Positions 22,499-42,006 of a stretch of 64,000 nucleotides of DNA are shown here, in pieces. The notes under the pieces are model-generated. The model ran no database searches, was not told the DNA's origin, and worked only from the letters and a program-made list of their open reading frames with translations. Position 1 is the stretch's first letter. The number at the start of each line of letters is the position of its first letter. The translations under genes were made by a program, and so were the position numbers. The DNA comes from Gossypium raimondii (Eukaryota > Streptophyta > Magnoliopsida > Malvales > Malvaceae): contig NC_068575.1 in assembly GCF_025698545.1 (NCBI RefSeq), positions 55,995,980 through 56,059,979 on the forward strand. Direction: 5' to 3'.

Positions 22499-22990
22499 GT
22501 TGGCTCAAGATTGGAATGGGTTCGAGTCGGATGGGCTGGTTTCCATCAAACTCATACATCAACCTCGCAGATTGATCTTGCAAATCGAGTTTGTAGACTG
22601 AGTTCGCAGACCGAGCTCGGACATTGACCTCGCAGACTGAACTTGTAGGATGGGTGCCTATGTTCTCCTACGAAGTCACGCATGAGACTACATAAACACG
22701 TGTTAGAGGGTAAGATACGTGTTGATGTGCATGGAACCTACCTAATACGTCACATTAAGGAACAATATCCACATCATATAAATAGACAAACACCATCGTA
22801 TAAGAGAGATAAAGAAAAATACTCAACAAAATACTTAATTAATTTAATTTTAAAAAAAAATCCAACTAGCAGTCTATTATCCATTAACTAAGAATTTAAA
22901 CTACATGAGAAATTAATTGCGGTTAGTGTTGTATAGAAGAGAAAACTAGACATTTTCTTGAACTTATTCAACTTTCTAATATTTTTTTTT
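22499..22990 (+). repeat. Possible solo LTR or TRIM-like repeat with a GC-rich minisatellite
   Basis: The sequence from TGTTGGCTCAAGATTGG onward differs from its surroundings: GC-richer, with a short minisatellite (22560-22655), then CATATAAATAG, a TATA-like box, and later an AT-rich end. This resembles a promoter-bearing plant LTR, but no partner LTR, PBS or target duplication was identified. It may simply be diverged intergenic DNA. Confidence 0.3.
22560..22655. repeat. CTCGCAGACTGAG minisatellite
   Basis: About six degenerate copies of a 13-17 bp unit (CTCGCAGATTGAT, CTTGCAAATCGAG, TTGTAGACTGAG, TTCGCAGACCGAG, CCTCGCAGACTGAA and CTTGTAGG). CpG and TpG variants at the same positions suggest decay of methylated cytosines. 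Confidence 0.65.
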
Positions 22991-24494
22991 CTTCTACGGG
23001 GAAAAAGAAGAACAAAAGGAGGAGGTGGAGGAAGTACCGATTAGTTAAAAGATATGGTGGAAATAGTGATTTCCTTTTATCTCTTATTCTAATTTTGTTT
23101 CTTTTGTTTTACTTCATTTTCTTTCCTTGCTTTAAGTTTGGTTTTTGACGGGCAAGAGGACTACTTCTGTATTGGTGATATGAGGTAAGATTTTGATTGG
23201 TGCTTTTCTATTATTACACATGTTGCTTGATGATTGATATATTGGTGCTTTTCTATTATGATTTTTACCTTGTTTTTGGTGTTAGGAATTGTTACAAAGT
23301 GGGTTGTGGTTTTGTTGTTGTGTGATTGGGATTAGTGCAATATTCTATTGAGTAGTAGTAAAAGTTTGATTAAGATTGTGTTATGAAGTGTAATTTTGTA
23401 TCTTATAAATTTTTGAATTTAAATTCAGAGTGAATGAGTTCGAAAAAGAAAAGTTATTGTGTGATCCGGGTTGGTGTTTCTTAATGCCATTTGCATTTTT
23501 AAGATGTAATATCAATTGCAACTCACCAAAAACATTTTTCGTGTATATCTAAAAGGATTTTCAGCATCAATTTATTGAGATTGCTTAAGAGGTTTAGTTT
23601 CTAATAAGATTACTTCTAAAACATCTCTATTATTTTATTCAATACTGGAAACCTATTTAATTACAATTCGAGAATATTATTGATTCCAAAAATACTTTTG
23701 ACACTAAAAATATTTAAAGGGAATCTCATGTTATGCTTTGTTGTTAGGACTATATGCAATATGAGTGGATTTCTCTTTGTAGTGCGATTTTATGTAATGA
23801 TAAAGTATATGCGTTTGACTTGGTTGAAGGATTAAGCGAGACTGAGTTTGAGCTTGAACTTGGCTCCGAATGATATGATGTAGAACCATCATTACTTGCC
23901 CTAATTATCGAAGTGGAATTAGTTATTTTGTGTTCAAAGAAGACAAATAATAAACACTGAAATATTCTAGAAAAGAATAAAGAATTTTCAACTTGATTCC
24001 CAATAGGAGCTTTTTTGTTGGGTGACTAATCAACACCATTCATTACATTGGATAAAGGCATAAACATTGGAGGCAATGCATTTAATTTCACCGTCAATAA
24101 TGATGATGAAAGCTTTGTATTGGTTGAGCTAACTATCCTTTTGGAGGAACCATTCAGATTGGGGAAGCCTTTAGGGATGAGATACTGCTGTGTTAAGGTA
24201 ATTATCACATGTTTTCTATGATAAAGGTTGCTTGTTTCTTTTGCTGTAATAAAAACAAATATTATAGACTTTGGCTCAATAGTAATACCATTGAACTGGT
24301 GAGGTTAAGATCATATCGATTTGATCACTTTAACTTTTATTCATCGATATTAACCATTAAATGGCAATCTCGAAGGGGGACAGGTTACTTTCTTTTATAG
24401 TACTACATACAATCCCAAAGAAACTAAGTAAATTGGAGAGATTTGATTTGATATGATAATTTATCCTTGAAAAAACAGGTTAAACAAAAATCAG
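22991..24494. other. Intergenic region, no gene seen
   Basis: No coding exon, transposase or LTR signature is recognised. Short frames (24026-24208 minus, 24209-24400 plus) lack domains. The part closest to 24495 is downstream of taspase and probably holds its 3' UTR. Confidence 0.5.
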
Positions 24495-27447
24495 TCATGT
24501 AGAAACATCAACTCGAGCTTCAAAATGATTGATTCCACTTCTATTCTGCTGTTTACTTCTCCTAAGAATAGAAACCTGAATCAAGAAAAAAGAAGAAGCG
24601 TAAATAACAGATGGAGAGAACATAAATCTTTTAATCTCTAATGGCTGTCAAAGCATTGCCAGAAATAAATGGAACTTCATAACCATACATAAATAATGCA
24701 GTATCTTAACCACACCTTATAATTTGCTACATCAATGACTATACCATCTACTCCAAAAACATGTTTTAATTGCAAGCATCATACCTTAGGCCTTTCCATG
24801 CCACTTCCAAAATATCCTATCCCAAAAGACAAGGATGAGTACGCAGCTGCAATTTCTATAGCTTTCAGTTTTGGAGGATTTCCTGGAACCTAAACCAATA
24901 AATTCACATATAAAAACTAATCCGATAAATGTAATTTTTCTTCCGAAAGATATATTGTGGTTTAATCGAGATCTCACCCTGATAGGAGCATCCGCTTGCA
25001 CGATTAAAATCCCAGCACTTTTATCGGTATCAGCTTGATTACTATCTTGAGCAACAGAGCGAAGAACTTTCATGCAAGCAGAGGCAGGACCTGCCTGTGA
25101 ACTAAGCATGAAAATGACCTTATTAGTACCCCAAGTATTGCAAATTGCAATGAATCTAATGTATGTTTCAAAGGCAGCCAAAATTAATTACTTGTGTCCT
25201 TCATTTCTCTTTTCAGCTTACCTTAAATATTCTAAATGGGATCAAAGATGATAAATCTTCGAATTTAAGCAAATAATTTAAGATCGAACGAATTCAACTT
25301 CTATTATATGATTTATCACTTCTAGTTCTCACCAAGCATAGACCGTTACCGATTTCAACAACCATGCTCGGATTCAAGTAGACAATTAATGTTTCAAAAG
25401 ATTGTATCCTATTATACTACTTTTGTATTAATAGAAAGAGATGCAAGCAGAGACAACCTAACTCAACAAGGTCCATTTAGGATAACTGAAACTTTCTTCA
25501 TGTAAAGGGAACAAATTGCTGTTACGCATATAAATCCGAAAGAATCTTACAGTGAAGATGAGACACAGCACTCCCGAGCTGCAAATCCTTTCATTAGGTG
25601 TTCTCCAGCACCGCTAACACAACAACCAACTATGAAAGGAGCCCCAAAGGGTCCTTTTGAGGAGGCCCAACAGCCTGCACCATACATTGCTGCTAATCCC
25701 ACACGACCAGAGACCTGTCACAATTGTGGGAAAAAGTGTCTCACAAATTATATAGCCTTAAATGAACTAAGAAATACAGTTTCATCCAGTAATTATCACC
25801 TTCAGTGCAATACCACCGCTGGAGGCTCCTGATGCTATATTTCCTTCAGTGTCAACACAAATGACTCCCACAGTGTCCATGATATTGTCCTCTGCTGATG
25901 GGCTGAGCATACATGATTGACCACCACTGTTGTCCTCCAAAGTATCACAAGTTTGAGCATGCGAGCCTGACATACAGATGCATAATTTCGGTTAAAAATA
26001 TTGTCCAAGCTTATTGATATGAAATACATCTCCAAAATTATGGGGGGGCAAATCTTAAATGAAAATGATCAAATATAAGTACATGCAGAAGAGACTCAAA
26101 GAAACATCCACCAATTTTGTAAGCAATCAAATATCGGTGAAATCAATACAATTCACACTACTAATTATAGATATATAGAGTCTTCACTGCAAAGAGAAAA
26201 TCATGAATGCTGGTACTGATGCCAAGATTGTTGAAACACTAAGCAATCAAGTAACCCATTAAATAACACAAGTTTGAGATTTGTGAATTGATTGAATAAA
26301 ATTTTTAAAATATATAAATGGGTGCAAAAACAAGAACAAAATGAATCAATTTTAATATCTGAATGCAATCAAATACCTTGTATTGATGCATTGTGCTGCG
26401 CATTACAAGACTTTCCTTCAGAAGAAATACCAATCTCAGCTTTGGCATCAAGAAGCATTGCTTTGTAGTGTTTCCATTGTGCTCTTGCCTTCGGTGTCAC
26501 CAACCACTATTTTGAAATAGAAACAATAAAATTTTACTAAAGATAAGAATGACCTATTAGAAATCTTACACTGAATAAGAACTATTTTGAAATGGAAAAA
26601 TGAACAGAACACTGCAGAAGAACCCCAAACCTGATCAGCCTTAACCATAGATTCAGGTAAGGCAATACCATTAGATTTTGCCCATAGGCGTGCACCTTCA
26701 CCAACCAAGAACCTTGGAAAATCATATACAAGGCCAGAGTTAGGGGGAAGAAATAGCAGCAACAATAAAAATAAAAACTTGACAAAGAGAAATGTTATAG
26801 TAATTCAAAAATAGCAAATAAAAGCAAGGAAAACAGTTGTTTATTACATGGGGGGTATTCGACCCAACAAAGAAGACCCATTCGTTTGTTCCTTCACTAA
26901 CAAAGCGGCAATCTGAATAGCATTTGGAACACCTGGTCTAAAACTTAACAAAATGGATACTAAGTAACTTCAAGAAAAATACAAAACTTGATCCAAGGGA
27001 ATATAAAAATTTACCAGGCACAGCTCCAACAGCCCCAAAAGCTCCAGATTGACCATCCATAAGACTTGCATCACATTCAACATTACCATCTTCAGTTAAA
27101 TTAGAGCCTCTGCCAGCATTTGTGCTGGGATCATCCTTTTAACAAAGAAACATCTTTTTAATTCAAAGGATTCTACCCAACGACCAACATACAGTTAGAA
27201 AAATGAAAACGAAAAAGAAAGAGAAAAATTGGGTTTCTACCTCGAGCACTTGAATAGCCGCTGCAACAGCATCAACAGATACACCAGGACCTTTACGGAG
27301 AACGGAAGCAGCAGCCAGGCAAGCGCGTTTCATAGCCGACCTTAAAGCTTTTTCATTGGAAGGGGCGTGGTATCCGGCGCCGACATGGACGGCCACAAAA
27401 AACCCAGGCTTTTGGGGTTCTACCTCACCACCCATTGATGGCTCCAT
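24495..27447 (-). CDS. TASP1: Taspase-1-like threonine aspartase (Ntn hydrolase)
   Basis: Ten exons: 27241-27447, 27015-27135, 26848-26932, 26631-26712, 26377-26506, 25800-25966, 25551-25714, 24978-25101, 24785-24889, 24495-24575. All are GT-AG and give 421 residues; plant homologues are about 400. The type-2 asparaginase fold is clear: [11 protein letters not shown] near the N-terminus, [30 protein letters not shown] and [13 protein letters not shown]. The self-cleavage site is Asp239-Thr240 in [12 protein letters not shown], so Thr240 would be the N-terminal nucleophile of the beta subunit. The family cleaves proteins after Asp (animal taspase-1 acts on MLL/TFIIA); the plant substrate is not known to me. 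The [10 protein letters not shown] block and the D-T site distinguish it from plain L-asparaginase. An in-frame upstream ATG at 27588 exists, but family similarity starts near 27447. Confidence 0.93.
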
Positions 27448-27929
27448 TAACTTGGGATTGAAAGAATGGGTATCGGTGTAAGGTTTACAGGGTAAATTGT
27501 ATGAAGCGTAATTTGGGCAAAAGACGGAAAGACCCAAGTCCAAAGTCTTGTTAGTTGTTAAGCAGGACCATGATAAATTGATAATCACTTTCGTCTTTTA
27601 AAAGAAGTTTGAGGGTTCTACGAGAGGTTTTGGTCTCATTTTATTAATTGGCTTCTCCTAGTTGTTTTATTAGCTGATTGAAATCATTAAAATTAACCCT
27701 CTAACCATTATTAGTTTCTTTCACAATCATTCATATAAAACAAATACATGAGCCAGCACCGGCTTGGCAATTCTTACTGAATATATCAAGTGAAACCTTG
27801 CTTTGCACCGCAAGAAGAAAATAGTATCGTGGGAAATTTGCATTGCCAGTGGAAGTTAAATCATTGATTCCAAGATCACTCAACATTGAGAAGTTAATCT
27901 TATGACACACTTGTTGGTAAAATCTTTGA
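27448..27929. other. Short intergenic gap between taspase and SDR genes
   Basis: 480 bp contain the 5' leader of the taspase gene and the 3' end of the dehydrogenase gene, both on the minus strand. No other feature is seen. The tight tandem spacing leaves little room for a separate promoter beyond about 400 bp. Confidence 0.6.
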
Positions 27930-29432
27930 TCAAAAAGATGAGACTTCCTTCCTAAGGAAAAAATGACCTGAAGGGCCATCATTTGGCAGCAGTGCTAGCC
28001 TTGCAACATTTTCAGCACCTTCAGCGGCAGTTAACACCCCAGTGTTGCAAGTTATATCAGTTTTCACAAAGCCAGGACCAATGGAATTGACAAGGAAACT
28101 TGGGTACTTGTTAGCTACAATCCTTGTGTAGGCATTCATTGCTGCTTTAGAGAGTGTATATGCTGAGAAATAAATGGGCCAACCTTGATCTTTTAGTGAC
28201 CCCTCTTTAAAATCTTTAAGAAACTGTTTTAGGACTTCATCCACTTGCTCTTCTGTAACACTTTCAGCATCACTCAACACTTCCTTGGCCCATTGACTGG
28301 GTATATTCTGAACAAACATGACAGATGATAGTTAAAACTGCTTGCATACCTTTCAGAATTATTTACTTTATCAACTACTGCTTATGATACTATGGGTCCA
28401 AAAGAAAAGTGAGCTGTCGGCCACATGCTGATTTTCAACATGAAAATATTACCATAATTTTGTATAGGAGCTTGAGAGGATTTACTAGGAAAAAACAATT
28501 CATTTCGTCTTTAAAGTAATTTGTACATCAGTTAGTTGAAAAACTAGAGTTATTTATCTGGAACCAGGATCCTGTAGTGTACCTTCAATAACCCCATAAT
28601 GGAGGAAACATTGACAATCCTGGGGGAATCAGATAAGTGAAGCAGGGGAACAAATGCTTCGACCATTCTTTTTGCACCATAGTAGTTGGTTTCTAAGCAT
28701 TCTTCCGCCAACTCAAAAGTTTGAGTTGCAATCTCATACTCACTGGCTTGCTCTTCACTTGGCTGCATCATAAGAGACCACTAATGAATATGCTAATTCC
28801 AGATCAAAGTAACAATCAATTAATTATTATTAACATAAATGCAGAATACTTACAAAGTATCCAGCAAGTTCAGTAGCTTTGACAAAAGCTTGTTGATGTA
28901 GAATAGCTCCAAAAATTCCAGCATTATTAACCTGCACGTGGTTCCAAACTAAACAACTTGGTAGAAAATATGAGAGAATACAAATTTCAAGGTTTTTTTT
29001 TATTCATATCTCAAATGGAGAGCAGACATTTTAAAGAAATGGGCAGCCAATGATTTACCAAGACATCAAGTTTTCCAAATTTAGATTTGACATAATCAAC
29101 AAGGGAAGCAATGCTAGAAGGGACTGTCACATCAAGTTGATGGAAAACTAAATGATGAGACAAACCAGAATCTTTCAATTTTGCAAAAGCTTCAAGTCCC
29201 CTTTTCTCATCTCTAGAAGTCAAAACAACCATGATCCCTTTTGAAGCCAGGTTCCTGCATAGTTCAAAACCGATTCCCTTGTTTGCTCCTGTTACAACTG
29301 CTACCCTAAGAGGTAGATTTCTTTTTGATGGAGGTAAAAGATTAATAGGACAAATAATACATATAGATAAATAAAAAACCATGAAAGCGAAGGATACCTT
29401 TTGGCAGCGAGAAAGGTTGAGGCTTCTGCCAT
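27930..29432 (-). CDS. Short-chain dehydrogenase/reductase (neomenthol dehydrogenase / salutaridine reductase-like)
   Basis: Five exons: 29398-29432, 29059-29305, 28854-28931, 28583-28762, 27930-28307, giving 305 residues with canonical splice sites. Classical SDR motifs are all present: TGANKGIG cofactor loop at 17-24, NNAG at 96-99, NVSS with the catalytic Ser at 171-174 and YTLSK with Tyr230/Lys234. PGFVKTD follows, as usual. The insertion of about 40 residues between NVSSIMGLL and the catalytic Tyr ([19 protein letters not shown]) is the hallmark of the menthone/salutaridine/carbonyl-reductase group (SDR114C), mostly monomeric NADPH enzymes that reduce ketones and aldehydes. The substrate cannot be read from sequence. 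No signal peptide is seen, so it is probably cytosolic. Confidence 0.92.
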
Positions 29433-31160
29433 TCTTATTCGAAAACCAGAAATGCGAGAGCTTGATGGGTTAGTTTAGAATGAGTTTTGATATTAGGGAA
29501 AAATTAGGTAGATAGCTAACTGTCTTTCTTGTCCTTGCTTTGGCGTTTGACTTGCAGGTTCAAGGTTGGAGCTGGTATTCCAAAGTAAAAACAATTATCT
29601 TAAACCATAATTAATTCATCTACTTATGAGCTTAAAATTTTCATTTTCATCTCAACACTACATTGACATTAAAAAAGTTTGAATGTAGTATTATATTTTA
29701 ATTATTTTTATTTATATTTGTGTCATATAAACTATATTCAACTCAACTAATCATTGGTGTAGCAATAAAAAATTGATTTGCATTAGATTTCAAGTTGAAA
29801 CTTGAACTGTCTTTCCCCTGTTCTGGATTTACCCTCGCATTCGCATACTATGCAATCAATAGAAGATAAATGGGATTGAGTATCTCTTTGCATCTCCTTG
29901 AAAACAATTTTTTTTTTGAGGCTAAATCAAATTCATATCTTCAAAGATTTTAAAATCAATCCATACAAAAATAAAAATTAATAATCAAACTTATGCCAGT
30001 TTGAAATCAAAAATCATTCTAGGAATTACACAAAGTTGAAGTTAATCAAAACTTGAAAAGACCTTATTATCATTCATAAAGTAAATTAGTAAATAACATT
30101 TCTTTCGAATTCTTGAAAATTTTATATTTTTAAGTTACTTAAAATGAATTTTTAAAAATATTTTTTAATTATAAAAGTTTTCCAATTTTATTATTTTTAT
30201 TGAAAATACAAAAAATAATTTTCAAAACATTTTTTGTAATTGTTTATGTACTTTTAAGGGTTTGGACCAAATTGACTTATAAATCATGAGATTTAAAAGA
30301 TTTATTTTACTTTTTTATAACAATTACATCAATTCTAACCACAAAACTGATGGAAGGATTGAAATTTTAAATAAAAAAATTCAATGTCTTAAAATTAAAG
30401 TATGAAAGAGTACAAAATCTTTGGTATATATGTAAATCTAAAAAATATTGTTTGAATGGATAATCTAAACCCAAAATATGGGGAATATTTTAAAAAAATA
30501 TTTATTTATGGCAACACTAACTTAATTTTTATCACTTCTTTAATTAAATTAGTATTTAATAACAGCATAGTTGCTCACATTAAATAGAAAACTTGATCGG
30601 AGGAGGCAATAATATCCAATTGAGACATTTATTACCACACTAGCAAATTTTTAAGATGATTTCATTATGAATTTTATTATTCTATTTTATAAAACTTGAA
30701 AAGCTAATTATATTTTAATTTATTATTTTGATGAATTACAATAATAAAACAAAATCTAAATAACCAAGCGACTAGCACAATTCAAATTCAGATTACACGA
30801 GATGATAAACACTTTTAACCATTAGATCATTACATGGGGTTAAAAAATTATTAAAATAATAATTTTAAATTGATTATTTAATAATAAGATTTAATAATAT
30901 TACCCATCTAAGTTTTATAAAACAAAATTCAGAATTAGACTAAAGTTTTTAAATATGAGAAAGAGAAATTAAAGATAATAATTTCTTTTGGAAATAGAGA
31001 TTAAACCTTTTAAAACTCTAAAAAATTATGCAAATTTATTAAAAGAAAAAATAAAGTGGATTTATGATTATATTTTTCTGCCGCAGAACTTGAGGTCGGA
31101 GTCCACAAAGAAATAACCCCGAAAACTCCAAATCAAAATTGTGACAAAAAGGAATAGAGA
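29433..31160. other. Intergenic region between SDR and malic enzyme genes
   Basis: Very AT-rich, with many A/T homopolymers and no coding or transposon signature. It should contain the SDR promoter (near 29440-29700, minus strand) and the malic-enzyme 3' UTR near 31050-31160. Confidence 0.55.
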
Positions 31161-37437
<6,277 letters not shown>

Positions 37438-37543
37438 TCCGATTTCAATATCCAAATTCACCACAAAAAAGGGAGAAAAAAACAGCTCACTGATAAAAAG
37501 AATAGATGAAACAAGGGTGGTTTCGTATTTAGCGTGTGTTGAG

Positions 37544-37556
37544 TTAATATATATAG
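37544..37556 (-). promoter_or_regulatory. Candidate TATA box of the malic-enzyme gene
   Basis: The minus strand reads CTATATATATTAA about 110-120 bp upstream of the start codon at 37437, a normal TATA distance if the 5' UTR is about 80 nt. This is a prediction from position and sequence only. Confidence 0.4.
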
Positions 37557-37929
37557 TTTTAATAAAGCTTTGTTGATTTCTATAACTTTTTACATTTTAT
37601 CTTCTCATTACACTCAATACTACTATCCGCGACGCAAGAGAATACGTGGAAGCGGAAATGTTGGAAAAGAGAGAGCGTTTGGGAGAGAATGCGGTTAGGT
37701 AGGAGTAGGACAGCCAAAGCTTATTTATTTGGAATATATGAATACCTGAGCCATGAATTTGTTTTATTTATTCCAAGTTAATTAAATCATTTTTTAAACA
37801 AAAATTATAAATCCTTATTCGTAAAATATCTACAAAGGAAATGAATTCAGATTAAAAAAATTAATTATATTACAAATACCTAATATTTTATCATTGATTT
37901 GTAATCTTAATAATTTTGATAGATTATGT

Positions 37930-38790
37930 TGTACTGAGATGTTTGGACAGTTCTACTAAAAGGGATAACCAATTCAATAGGAGATTTTTTCCATGTGGAA
38001 AATCAGCACTCTTTTGAGTTAGTAAATACCTTGTGATGAAACTCTTATATTATTACAATAAATACCCTGTGATGAGATAGAATCGACCAGTACTCCTATC
38101 CCAGAGATGAAATTCTTCAACCAAATACCTTATGATGCTAGACATGCTTTAGACCATTTTTTACAGCCCTTGAATGTTATAAACTAGTGTCACTTCAATA
38201 TCCTCTTAATGTTCCAACCGCAAAACAATGTCTAGCAACTGAAGCACGAGGAATATTTTAGATATGTGCTCTTTTAATATAGTTTTTCATATAAAATCTA
38301 TCTAAAATCTTATTAGTGTAGGCTTCCTGAGATAAATACAACTTTTTAAATACATCTCTATAAAATTTTATGTCAATGACATAAAATGCCTCGCTTATAT
38401 CTTCAATATCAAAATGTTGAAAGAAAAATCGTTTCACCTCATTTAACTATCACATAGACTTCTTAAACTTGTGAACTTAATCATTATCTGCATTTGTTTC
38501 ATGTAAATTTCTTCCTCAGAAAGATTGTTTTCGCATCTATTTAATGTAATACAAAAGCAAAATGTGCAATGTAGTGATGATTGAGAAAGAATCTTTTATA
38601 GAAAAAGAAAAAAAAAATCTCCCTATAATCTATCACTTCCCTTTGAGTAAATCCTTTGACAGTATCAATATTAGGCGATGAATATTTTTTAGCCTTAAAA
38701 AGACTCATTTACAGCCAAGTCTACAAAGCCTCCAACTTGATTCTCCACCATAGAATTAATTGCATCAAGCCACAAATTAGAATTACGATT
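37930..38790 (-). pseudogene. Ty1/copia reverse-transcriptase remnant
   Basis: Minus-strand fragments in shifting frames match copia RT in the right order. NQVGGFVDLA (near 38740) matches the start of the RVT_2 domain; GFTQREVIDYREI (near 38625-38660) is the classic copia RT motif; DAKTIFL and KKFT follow near 38510-38540. Many stops and frameshifts are present, and neither LTRs nor integrase was found. This is an old, truncated insertion sitting about 0.5 kb upstream of the malic-enzyme start. Confidence 0.65.
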
Positions 38791-39726
38791 TATATTGTTT
38801 GGAAAACTCATTACAAATATTGTTATTAAATTCTACAAAATATATCATATATGATGCTTCTTTTTATTTATTTATCTTTTTAATGTCGCATTATTCGATA
38901 ATCACATCGATCATTTCTTTTTTTTGAAATGATGCACCACCAAACTCTTGTAAAGGTCGTTGTAAGTTAATTTCTTTATTTTTATTTTCTTAAAGTGGAA
39001 ATTAGGGGTATAAATTTGACACATGAATTTCTTATATAATTTGAATTTTAAGTAATTGTCTTTTGTTCACTTTTGAAATTCATCAATTTATCTAATTTCG
39101 GAAGCAAAAATTTAATTCTCGTAATTATATTTTTATTGAAAATCATCCATTTGCTAAAAATAAATCAAACAAGAAAGAGTATCTATCTCTATTCCAATGA
39201 AACATCTATTAACCAAGGAATACAAACATCTATTTTTGGGTACAAAGGAGGTTGTAATCTACAGATAGAAGAAAGATTGTATATTCGACTTTAGATCTCT
39301 GCTAGATGTCCCTCTTGCTTGGTAATGGTGGCACGAACCAATTGGCTAAACATGTTAGATGCCACCTCTCAAATGAACCAACCGGCTAAACTATGAATTC
39401 CAAATACAAATATCTATAGTTAGAAATGTAACACTGTAAGCATTCTCAATTCTTATTACAGCTTTGAAGGTATCTGAACAAATGAAGAGCTCTTTGGCTT
39501 TAGAACAGAGAGAAATAGAGAGAGGATGAATTGAGGTGCAACAGCCACCTTATCTTACCACCGGTATGGCATTCTGGGTACAAGTTTTTTGCTTAAACTC
39601 GTTCCTCAAGACAGCTATACTCGTGTTCTTTAATTATCAACAACAAATACCAGCATGACGCAATTTTATACTACTTTTAGATGCCGAGTAGTTCAAGAAA
39701 AAGGGCAACTATCGATCTTACTAAAC
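38791..39726. other. Intergenic region upstream of the copia remnant
   Basis: AT-rich DNA with no recognised gene. A small plus-strand frame at 39073-39294 shows no domain. The segment from about 39480 to 39726 should contain the 3' UTR of the reductase gene. Confidence 0.5.
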
Positions 39727-41845
39727 TCACATACTTGCTTCAGCTGCAAGTGTCAGTTTAACACCATCTTTAAATGGAGTAGGGCAAATATTTAGCTTCT
39801 GAACCAGCTTGGTGATATCCATAGATATATCAGCTGGGGACTTAACACCATGGTCAACCTGAGAAACCAGCACTTCAGTTACTGCAACCCGGCTAAAAAA
39901 TACATCCAATTTAAAAGAGAGTAGGATTTTGGAACTGGAAAGGTTTTCTCCATTACGAGAGCATATTTTTATCAACCAACATTCTAATGGAATATAATGA
40001 GCATGGTGAGGATTTCAGAACCACGCTGATGTCTGCTATTGAGTACAGAGAAAACCTCTCTAGAATTAGATAGCCTTGCAGGAAGGATGAATCACCGGAC
40101 CTTAAATTAGGGATTAAACTATAGAGTTCAACAAATTTCAGTAGAATAACATTTTTATTTTCTACGGCTTTCGTAATGTATACTTACAGATGATGCAGAC
40201 ACTGGTTTAATTAATGAGGAGTCATATCCTCTAATTTGTGCCACAGCTTCAGCCATTTGAACACGGGAAACCCTGTCTGGTCCACCAACATTCAGTAGCA
40301 ACTGCATTTTCTTACCCTCTTGGACAAGCAACATAAGATCACAATAATTAAGTCATATGTATAAGAAAAAGAAATACGCATGAAAATTTCTTTGCAGAAG
40401 TAAAAGCACCACAATGACTTGGAAAAGGGAGCAACCCCAGTTAAAAACGAGAAAATAGACAATAGATGCACCAAAAGAAAACAAAGCAATGGTAAATAAT
40501 GTTATCATATTAAAATCTTCCTTCAGAATTGAAACTCTGAAACAGTAGACACGAAAGGACTAAAGGAGCATCTCACAATCTAGTATCAATATTATCTAAG
40601 ATGCACCGATAATAGGTTCATACCTGATAGCCATTTGTCAATCAAAGTCCGGATGATAGCCACAACATCCTTGACATATACTGGACAACGGTACTCATCA
40701 TAAAAGAACTCCACTTTATCTCCTTTAGAAAGGACACCATCAATCCACTGCATCATGTTCGGTAAAAATACAATCTTGAATGGTAACCTATATAATATAC
40801 TGCTACTGCAATCTGTGTGCTTAACTACTCATAAGAATTTCTAAGAATTTCCATCATACAAGAAGCAAAATGAAATCAAGTGTTATGTAAATTAGCATGG
40901 ATGTTCTTCCTTCCAATCAATGTCTACTTAACTCCTAAATTTATTTGGATGGAAAATGGAAGACTCAAATGCCCTGTTATTTTCTACAGCATTTTCGATT
41001 AGCATCATATGCTAAATAATGAGAAATTATGTTTCTATCCAAAAAAAAAAAAAAGTGGAAAAGAGAGAAATATAACAAAATGGAATTCAGCTTTGGCACC
41101 TGAATAGGAAGAGATTTAGGAACAGGTGAGACAGTTTGAGGCCCAAATATAATACTACTTCTTAGAATAGCAAAATTTGACCATTTCTCAGAGATGAACT
41201 GCTCAGCTGCTACTTTCGATTTTCCATAAACATTAACGGGAAGAGCTTCATCTTCCTCCTTGTAAAAAGATTTCACTCCTTCATACACTAATGAGTAAAA
41301 CCCACAAATCCAAAAAACACCGAAGCATTTCAGACCTTATACCAATAAATTAGAATTCATTAAAATCAACAACAATATCCCTGACCTTGATCTGTCGAGA
41401 TATGAATAACAAGAGTATTGTCACTTTGGGCAAAGCTTGACAACCAATTTACAAGAGAACTAGGCACATTGATAGTTATAGCGGCATCAGGGTCATTCTC
41501 GCAAGCACGAGGCACCGACAGGGCAGCGCAGTTAACAACCACATCAGGCTGCCATTGCAACTTTTAACAGGTTAGGATTTTGCGCTTAGTTAAAAGAATG
41601 AGTGGGTTTGAAAGAATCACCTGGCCAAATTGTTGAGAAATGGAATCGAAACCCAGTCCAGTTTTCAAATCAACGTGGAAAGCGAAAGAGGTGGGAAAGG
41701 CAAGGAGCAGAGGCTGAGGAGGAAAGGAGTTGTAGGTGAATGCCAACGCAAACGGGGTAGTTGCTTGGATCTCTGAAAAGCCTTGCAAGAGATGTTGCCC
41801 CAAATAGCCGGTGCCGCCGACTACTAACACTTTCTTAGCGCTCAT
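39727..41845 (-). CDS. RmlD/MAT2B-like NAD(P)-binding reductase
   Basis: Six exons: 41621-41845, 41386-41548, 41100-41287, 40624-40747, 40188-40318, 39727-39858, totalling 320 residues with GT-AG introns. It is an extended SDR: GGTGYLG at 10-16 binds the dinucleotide, VVNCAALSVPRACENDP follows, then HISTDQVYEG and Tyr150/Lys154 in VYGKSK, the YxxxK catalytic pair. NVGGPDRVSR and DISMDITKL are typical of the RmlD_sub_bind family, which includes dTDP-4-dehydrorhamnose reductase and the regulatory MAT2B subunit of methionine adenosyltransferase. The plant orthologue's reaction is not established to my knowledge. The start at 41845 is chosen over an in-frame ATG at 41869 because the Rossmann strand begins right after it. 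The exon-5 acceptor (CCAAG, 40319) was selected because it alone keeps the frame. Confidence 0.88.
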
Positions 41846-42006
41846 TTCCTCCTTCCTAGATGATTGCAATTTCGGATGAAAAGAGCTGAAGGTTCAGGCT
41901 TTATTTGTTTGTTTGTTTTTAATTAAAAAGGTTGAGGCTTTGGATGGAGGACTTGGGGTTTCTTTTTGTAGGTAAGAAGGTTCATCAAGGTTGGTACTTC
42001 TGTTGG

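Noticed and set aside
28550..28771. Separate small SDR-like gene
   Set aside because: It is exon 4 of the SDR gene at 27930-29432 extended into introns by chance.
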